Positions 1 to 5,896 of a stretch of DNA of 5,896 nt are shown in pieces. The translations under genes and the position numbers were made by a program. The notes beneath the pieces are model-generated. The model was not told where the DNA came from. It worked only from the letters and a program-made list of their open reading frames with translations, and made no database searches. Each line of letters opens with the position of its first letter. Positions within the stretch are counted from its first letter, which is position 1. The stretch is from Alphaproteobacteria bacterium (GTDB lineage: Bacteria > Pseudomonadota > Alphaproteobacteria > Geminicoccales > Geminicoccaceae), in assembly GCA_026982585.1 (NCBI GenBank), contig JALSGW010000049.1, positions 1 through 5,896 on the forward strand, given 5' to 3'.

Positions 1-1
1 C

Positions 2-592
2 CGCCTGCTGCTGTTCCCCCTCGCCAACAAATCCTACCGGGCCATGAGCCGCATGAAGCAGCTCCAGCCCGAGATGATGAAGATCCGCGAGCGCTTCGAG
101 CACGACAAGGCGCGGATGAACCAGGAACTCATGGCCCTCTACAAGCGCGAGAAGGTCAATCCCATGGCGGGGTGCCTGCCGATCCTCGTCCAGATCCCGA
201 TCTTCTTCGCCCTCTACAAGGTGCTGTTCGTCAGCATCGAGATGCGCCACGCGCCCTTCTTCGGCTGGATCGACGATCTCTCGGCCCCGGATCCCACCAG
301 CCTGTTCAACCTGTTCGGGCTGATCCCCTGGGATCCGCCGGGCTTTTTGCAGGTGGGCGCGCTGCCGGTGCTGATGGGGCTCACCATGTGGCTCCAGCAG
401 AAGCTGAACCCCCAGCCGGCCGATCCGGTCCAGGCGCGGGTGATGATGCTGCTGCCCATCATCTTCACCTTCCTCTTCGCCACCTTCCCGGCCGGATTGG
501 TCCTCTATTGGACCTGGAGCAACATCCTCTCGATCCTCCAGCAGTGGCTGATCATGCGCCAGATGGAGCGGGCCTCGGCGTCGGCCAGTTGA
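2..592 (+). CDS. yidC: Membrane protein insertase YidC, C-terminal part (5' end outside window)
   Basis: YidC/Oxa1/Alb3 proteins insert and fold inner-membrane proteins, alone or with SecYEG. The reading frame is open from base 2, giving 196 visible residues; the periplasmic domain and first membrane segments lie upstream, so the ATG at 44 is internal. Visible residues about 1-55 form the charged cytoplasmic loop, starting LFPLANKSYRAM and running through LQPEMMKIRERF to ALYKREKVNPMAGCLP. Hydrophobic segments follow at about 57-79 (LPILVQIPIFFALYKVLF), 115-132 (VGALPVLMGLTMW) and 147-185 (LLPIIFTFLFATFPAGLVLYW, then a final helix to WLIM). The motifs EMRHAPF, DLSAPDPTSLFNLFG and QQKLNPQPADPVQA are typical of alphaproteobacterial YidC. 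The tail after the last helix is short (RQMERASASAS), without the long basic extension of some homologues. No frameshift is seen. The next gene on this strand starts 89 bases downstream and is not a usual yidC partner. Confidence 0.96.
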   Translation, partial: RLLLFPLANKSYRAMSRMKQLQPEMMKIRERFEHDKARMNQELMALYKREKVNPMAGCLPILVQIPIFFALYKVLFVSIEMRHAPFFGWIDDLSAPDPTSLFNLFGLIPWDPPGFLQVGALPVLMGLTMWLQQKLNPQPADPVQARVMMLLPIIFTFLFATFPAGLVLYWTWSNILSILQQWLIMRQMERASASAS

Positions 593-614
593 GAGGCGCC
601 CGCCTGCGCCCCCG

Positions 615-643
615 GTGACGGCCGCCCCGCGCTCCGCTATAGG
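615..643 (+). promoter_or_regulatory. Candidate sigma-70-type promoter for the oxoprolinase gene
   Basis: GTGACG (615-620) matches TTGACA at four of six positions, and TATAGG (638-643) matches TATAAT at four of six; the spacer is 17 bases. Transcription would start near 650, leaving a leader of about 30 bases before the ATG at 682. TATAGG stands out in an otherwise very GC-rich gap. Such partial matches also occur by chance, and the gene could instead be read through from yidC, since no convincing terminator lies between them. Confidence 0.4.
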
Positions 644-672
644 GCGCCGGGCACGCGTTCACCCCAGGGACC

Positions 673-679
673 AAGGAGA
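673..679 (+). promoter_or_regulatory. Shine-Dalgarno for the oxoprolinase gene
   Basis: AAGGAGA precedes the ATG at 682, with only three bases between the GGAG core and the start codon, which is tighter than usual. The start is still well supported. The family's N-terminal motif (DRGGTFTDV) begins at residue 10 and the next in-frame ATG is only at codon 70, after that motif. Confidence 0.7.
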
Positions 680-681
680 CC

Positions 682-4314
<3,633 letters not shown>

Positions 4315-4322
4315 ACCCCGCC

Positions 4323-4340
4323 GCGGCCGGATCCGGCCGC
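4323..4340. repeat. Perfect 18-bp GC-rich palindrome after the oxoprolinase stop codon
   Basis: GCGGCCGG and CCGGCCGC flank a central AT, giving a perfect palindrome that begins nine bases after the stop codon. In RNA it could fold into a stem of about seven G-C pairs closed by a tight loop. It may slow transcription or protect the 3' end. No T-run follows (the next bases are CCCCGCCTAA), so it is not a canonical intrinsic terminator. Palindromes made only of G and C are fairly common at this base composition. Confidence 0.45.
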
Positions 4341-4498
4341 CCCCGCCTAAGCGCGTAGCGGCCCGCGGGCGGACCGGGTCGCTGCGGCGCGCTCGCATTG
4401 CAACGGGTGATCCGGCCGAGCGCCGGACTCCGGCCCGAGGCGGACGGATGCACACGCATGCCTTGGCCCGATCCCCCTGCCGGCGGACCGGGCGACGC

Positions 4499-4527
4499 TT
4501 GACAGCGGGGGCGGTTTTGGGCCGAAT
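4499..4527 (+). promoter_or_regulatory. Candidate promoter for the solute-binding protein gene
   Basis: TTGACA at 4499-4504 is a perfect sigma-70 -35 hexamer. After a 17-base spacer, CCGAAT (4522-4527) matches only the last three bases of TATAAT. The predicted start is near 4534, giving a leader of about 65 bases. The -35 box is strong for such a GC-rich gap, while the poor -10 lowers certainty. The position directly upstream of an operator-like palindrome and a good ribosome site supports a real promoter. Confidence 0.45.
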
Positions 4528-4532
4528 GGGGT

Positions 4533-4554
4533 CCATCCAAATCGGTTTGGATGG
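4533..4554. promoter_or_regulatory. Operator-like inverted repeat with central CG
   Basis: The arms CCATCCAAA (4533-4541) and TTTGGATGG (4546-4554) are exact reverse complements, nine bases each, around TCGG. Read as a 22-bp site it is symmetric about a central CG (4543-4544), with one mismatched pair next to the centre. A central CG flanked by AAA/TTT-type half-sites is typical of operators bound by LacI/GalR-family repressors, which often control sugar transport operons. It is centred about ten bases after the predicted transcription start, close to where the main lac operator lies. It is also the most A/T-rich patch of the gap. An RNA hairpin with a four-base loop in the leader is an alternative. 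No regulator gene is visible in the window. Confidence 0.55.
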
Positions 4555-4585
4555 CGGTCCCTGGGGTTCGCCTCGGGGCTGCCGG

Positions 4586-4594
4586 AAGGGAGGT
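4586..4594 (+). promoter_or_regulatory. Strong Shine-Dalgarno for the solute-binding protein gene
   Basis: AAGGGAGGT lies five bases before the ATG at 4600. It fixes that ATG as the start, and a clean signal peptide follows immediately. Confidence 0.8.
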
Positions 4595-4599
4595 CACCC

Positions 4600-5874
4600 A
4601 TGAGCAGCACAGCGCGTTGGTTCGGTGTCGCCGCCGCCGGGCTCCTCCTCGCCCTCCCGGTGCGCGCCGAGATCCTCTTCATGTCCACCCAGCTGCGCCC
4701 GATCGAGGAGGCGCAGAAGATGCGGGAGGTGATCCTCAAGGACTTCCCCGAGGAGGTGACCTTCGTCCCCGAAGACGGCGGCCCCTTCATCAACCGCATC
4801 CAGGCGGAAGGCCAGACCGGCCAGGTGACCGTCGGGGTGCTGGGCGGATTGCACGGCGATTTCCCGCCGGTGCTGGCCTATCTCGCCCCGCTCGACGCCG
4901 CCCTCGCCAAGCTCAGCGCCGACCGGCAGTTCATCCCGAGCTTCGTCGACCTCGGCAAGCTCGGCACCGACCAGCAGATGTACATCCCCTGGATGCAGGC
5001 CACCTACATCATGGCGGCCAACCGCGAGGCGCTCGCCTATCTGCCCGAGGGGGCGGATCTCAACCGGCTCACCTACGATCAGCTGCTGGCCTGGGCGCGC
5101 GCCATCACCGAGGCCACCGGCGAGCGCAAGCTCGGCTTTCCCGCCGGCCCCAAGGGGCTGATGCACCGCTTCCTGCAGGGCTATCTCTATCCGAGCTTCA
5201 CCGGCGGGGTGGTGCGCACCTTCAAGAGCGACGACGCGCGGGCCATGTGGGCCCAGTTCCGTGAACTGTGGCAGTATGTGAACCCCCGTTCCACCGCCTA
5301 CGACTTCATGCAGGAGCCGCTTCTTGCGGGCGAGGTGTGGATCGCCTTCGACCACACCGCCCGGCTCATGAACGCCCTCAACAGCGAGCCCGACCGCTTC
5401 GTCGCCTTCGCCGCCCCGGCCGGGCCCAAGGGGCGCGGCTTCATGCCGGTAGTGGCCGGGCTCGCGGTGCCCAAGGGAACGCCGGATCCCGAGGCCTCGC
5501 TGCGCTTGATCGACTATCTCACCCGGCCCGAGGTGCAGGTGACCACCCTGCGCGCGGTCGGCTTCTATCCGGTGGTGGCCGCCGAACTGGCCGAGGATCT
5601 GCCGGCCGGCGTGCGGCTCGCCGCGGCCGCCATCGACGCCCAGGCGGGCGCACCCGACGCGCTGCCGTCGCTGCTGCCGGTCGGCCTGGGTGCCAAGGGC
5701 GGCGCCTTCAACAAGGTCTACCGGGACACCTTCGAGCGCATCGTCATCCGCGGCCAGGACATCGAGGAAGCCCTTGAGATCCAGGCCCGGCGGCTTGCCC
5801 AGATCATGGAGGACACCGGCGCGCCCTGCTGGGCCCCGGATGCGCCCTCCGACGGCCCCTGCCCGGTGGAGTGA
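4600..5874 (+). CDS. ABC transporter extracellular solute-binding protein (family 1, MalE/UgpB-like)
   Basis: This is a periplasmic receptor that would bind a solute and hand it to an ABC importer. The 424-residue length is normal for family-1 binding proteins. Residues 1-23 form a Sec signal peptide: a basic start (R6), a hydrophobic core (GVAAAGLLLALP) and a VRA cleavage site before E24. There is no lipobox cysteine, so the mature protein should be soluble. Family-like segments include AYLAPLDAALAKL (93-105), the hinge-like IPWMQATYIMAANREAL (129-145), LTYDQLLAWARAIT (157-170), LLAGEVWIAFDHTARLMNAL (241-260), a G-rich PVVAGLAVPKGTPDPEAS block (283-300) and IDYLTRPEVQ (304-313). Two cysteines near the C-terminus (C410, C421) could form a disulfide in the periplasm. 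The ligand cannot be read from the sequence; sugars, polyols or related compounds are usual for the fold. It is likely the first gene of a transporter operon running past the window, with its own promoter and operator-like site upstream. Confidence 0.88.
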   Translation: MSSTARWFGVAAAGLLLALPVRAEILFMSTQLRPIEEAQKMREVILKDFPEEVTFVPEDGGPFINRIQAEGQTGQVTVGVLGGLHGDFPPVLAYLAPLDAALAKLSADRQFIPSFVDLGKLGTDQQMYIPWMQATYIMAANREALAYLPEGADLNRLTYDQLLAWARAITEATGERKLGFPAGPKGLMHRFLQGYLYPSFTGGVVRTFKSDDARAMWAQFRELWQYVNPRSTAYDFMQEPLLAGEVWIAFDHTARLMNALNSEPDRFVAFAAPAGPKGRGFMPVVAGLAVPKGTPDPEASLRLIDYLTRPEVQVTTLRAVGFYPVVAAELAEDLPAGVRLAAAAIDAQAGAPDALPSLLPVGLGAKGGAFNKVYRDTFERIVIRGQDIEEALEIQARRLAQIMEDTGAPCWAPDAPSDGPCPVE

Positions 5875-5887
5875 GAATCCGCCATCC

Positions 5888-5896
5888 ATGGTCCCG
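5888..5896 (+). CDS. Possible start of the next gene (three codons visible)
   Basis: An ATG lies 13 bases after the binding-protein stop, with codons for M-V-P before the window ends. GGTGGAG at 5865-5871 could serve as a ribosome site but is 16 bases away, which is rather far. In family-1 ABC operons the next gene is usually a permease subunit, and the tight spacing fits co-transcription. Nothing in three codons identifies the product, and the true start may lie further on. Confidence 0.25.

Larger units (their letters stand above)
4315..4599. other. Intergenic region between oxoprolinase and binding-protein genes
   Basis: No convincing gene is seen in this 285-base gap. The ATG overlapping the oxoprolinase stop (4311) opens only 15 codons and has no good ribosome site. 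Open frames on the opposite strand here continue out of antisense frames of the flanking genes and look like composition artefacts. The gap holds an 18-bp GC palindrome (4323-4340), a 10-bp palindrome GCCCGCGGGC (4361-4370), a small GCCGG/CCGGC hairpin (4422-4434), two short direct repeats, a promoter-like TTGACA (4499-4504), an operator-like palindrome (4533-4554) and a Shine-Dalgarno (4586-4594). Confidence 0.75.

Noticed and set aside
595..610. GGCGC / GCGCC hairpin just after the yidC stop, as a terminator
   Set aside because: The stem is only five pairs and no T-run follows.
4337..4514. Long-range complementarity CCGCCCCCGC (4337-4346) with GCGGGGGCGG (4505-4514), followed by TTTT
   Set aside because: The arms are about 160 bases apart and made only of G and C, so a terminator hairpin is unlikely. 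The second arm also overlaps the candidate promoter spacer.
4594..5889. A 431-codon open frame on the - strand opposite the binding-protein gene
   Set aside because: Same artefact: antisense of a convincing gene, with H/G/R/E-rich composition and no recognisable motif.

Overview
This is a GC-rich window (roughly 70% by eye) with strong G/C bias at third codon positions. It is densely coding, and every supported gene lies on the + strand. The YidC fragment at the left edge looks alphaproteobacterial, perhaps Rhodospirillales-like. That placement is recognition of sequence style, not a search result.

Layout: (1) 2-592 is the C-terminal part of the membrane insertase YidC, cut by the window edge. 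(2) 593-681 is a short gap with a candidate promoter and a Shine-Dalgarno just before the next gene. (3) 682-4314 is one intact 1210-residue gene of the ATP-dependent 5-oxoprolinase/hydantoinase family. The HyuA-like and HyuB-like halves are fused in one chain, as in eukaryotic OPLAH. (4) 4315-4599 is a 285-base non-coding gap. It holds a GC palindrome just after the oxoprolinase stop and a perfect TTGACA -35 box. Where transcription would start there is a near-perfect 22-bp palindrome with a central CG, and a strong Shine-Dalgarno follows. (5) 4600-5874 encodes a secreted solute-binding protein of the family-1 (MalE/UgpB-like) class. (6) An ATG at 5888 may be the start of the next gene, plausibly an ABC permease.

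How they may work together: YidC is housekeeping and probably unrelated to the rest. The oxoprolinase would open cyclic amides such as 5-oxo-L-proline using ATP. The binding protein is probably the first gene of an ABC importer operon running out of the window, with its own promoter and a lac-like operator arrangement. The oxoprolinase and importer share a strand, but a 285-base gap with its own promoter signals separates them, so a joint pathway is only a possibility.

I do not see a new biological system here. The most informative unexplained signal is the operator-like palindrome at 4533-4554. The gene order after yidC is a secondary point of interest.
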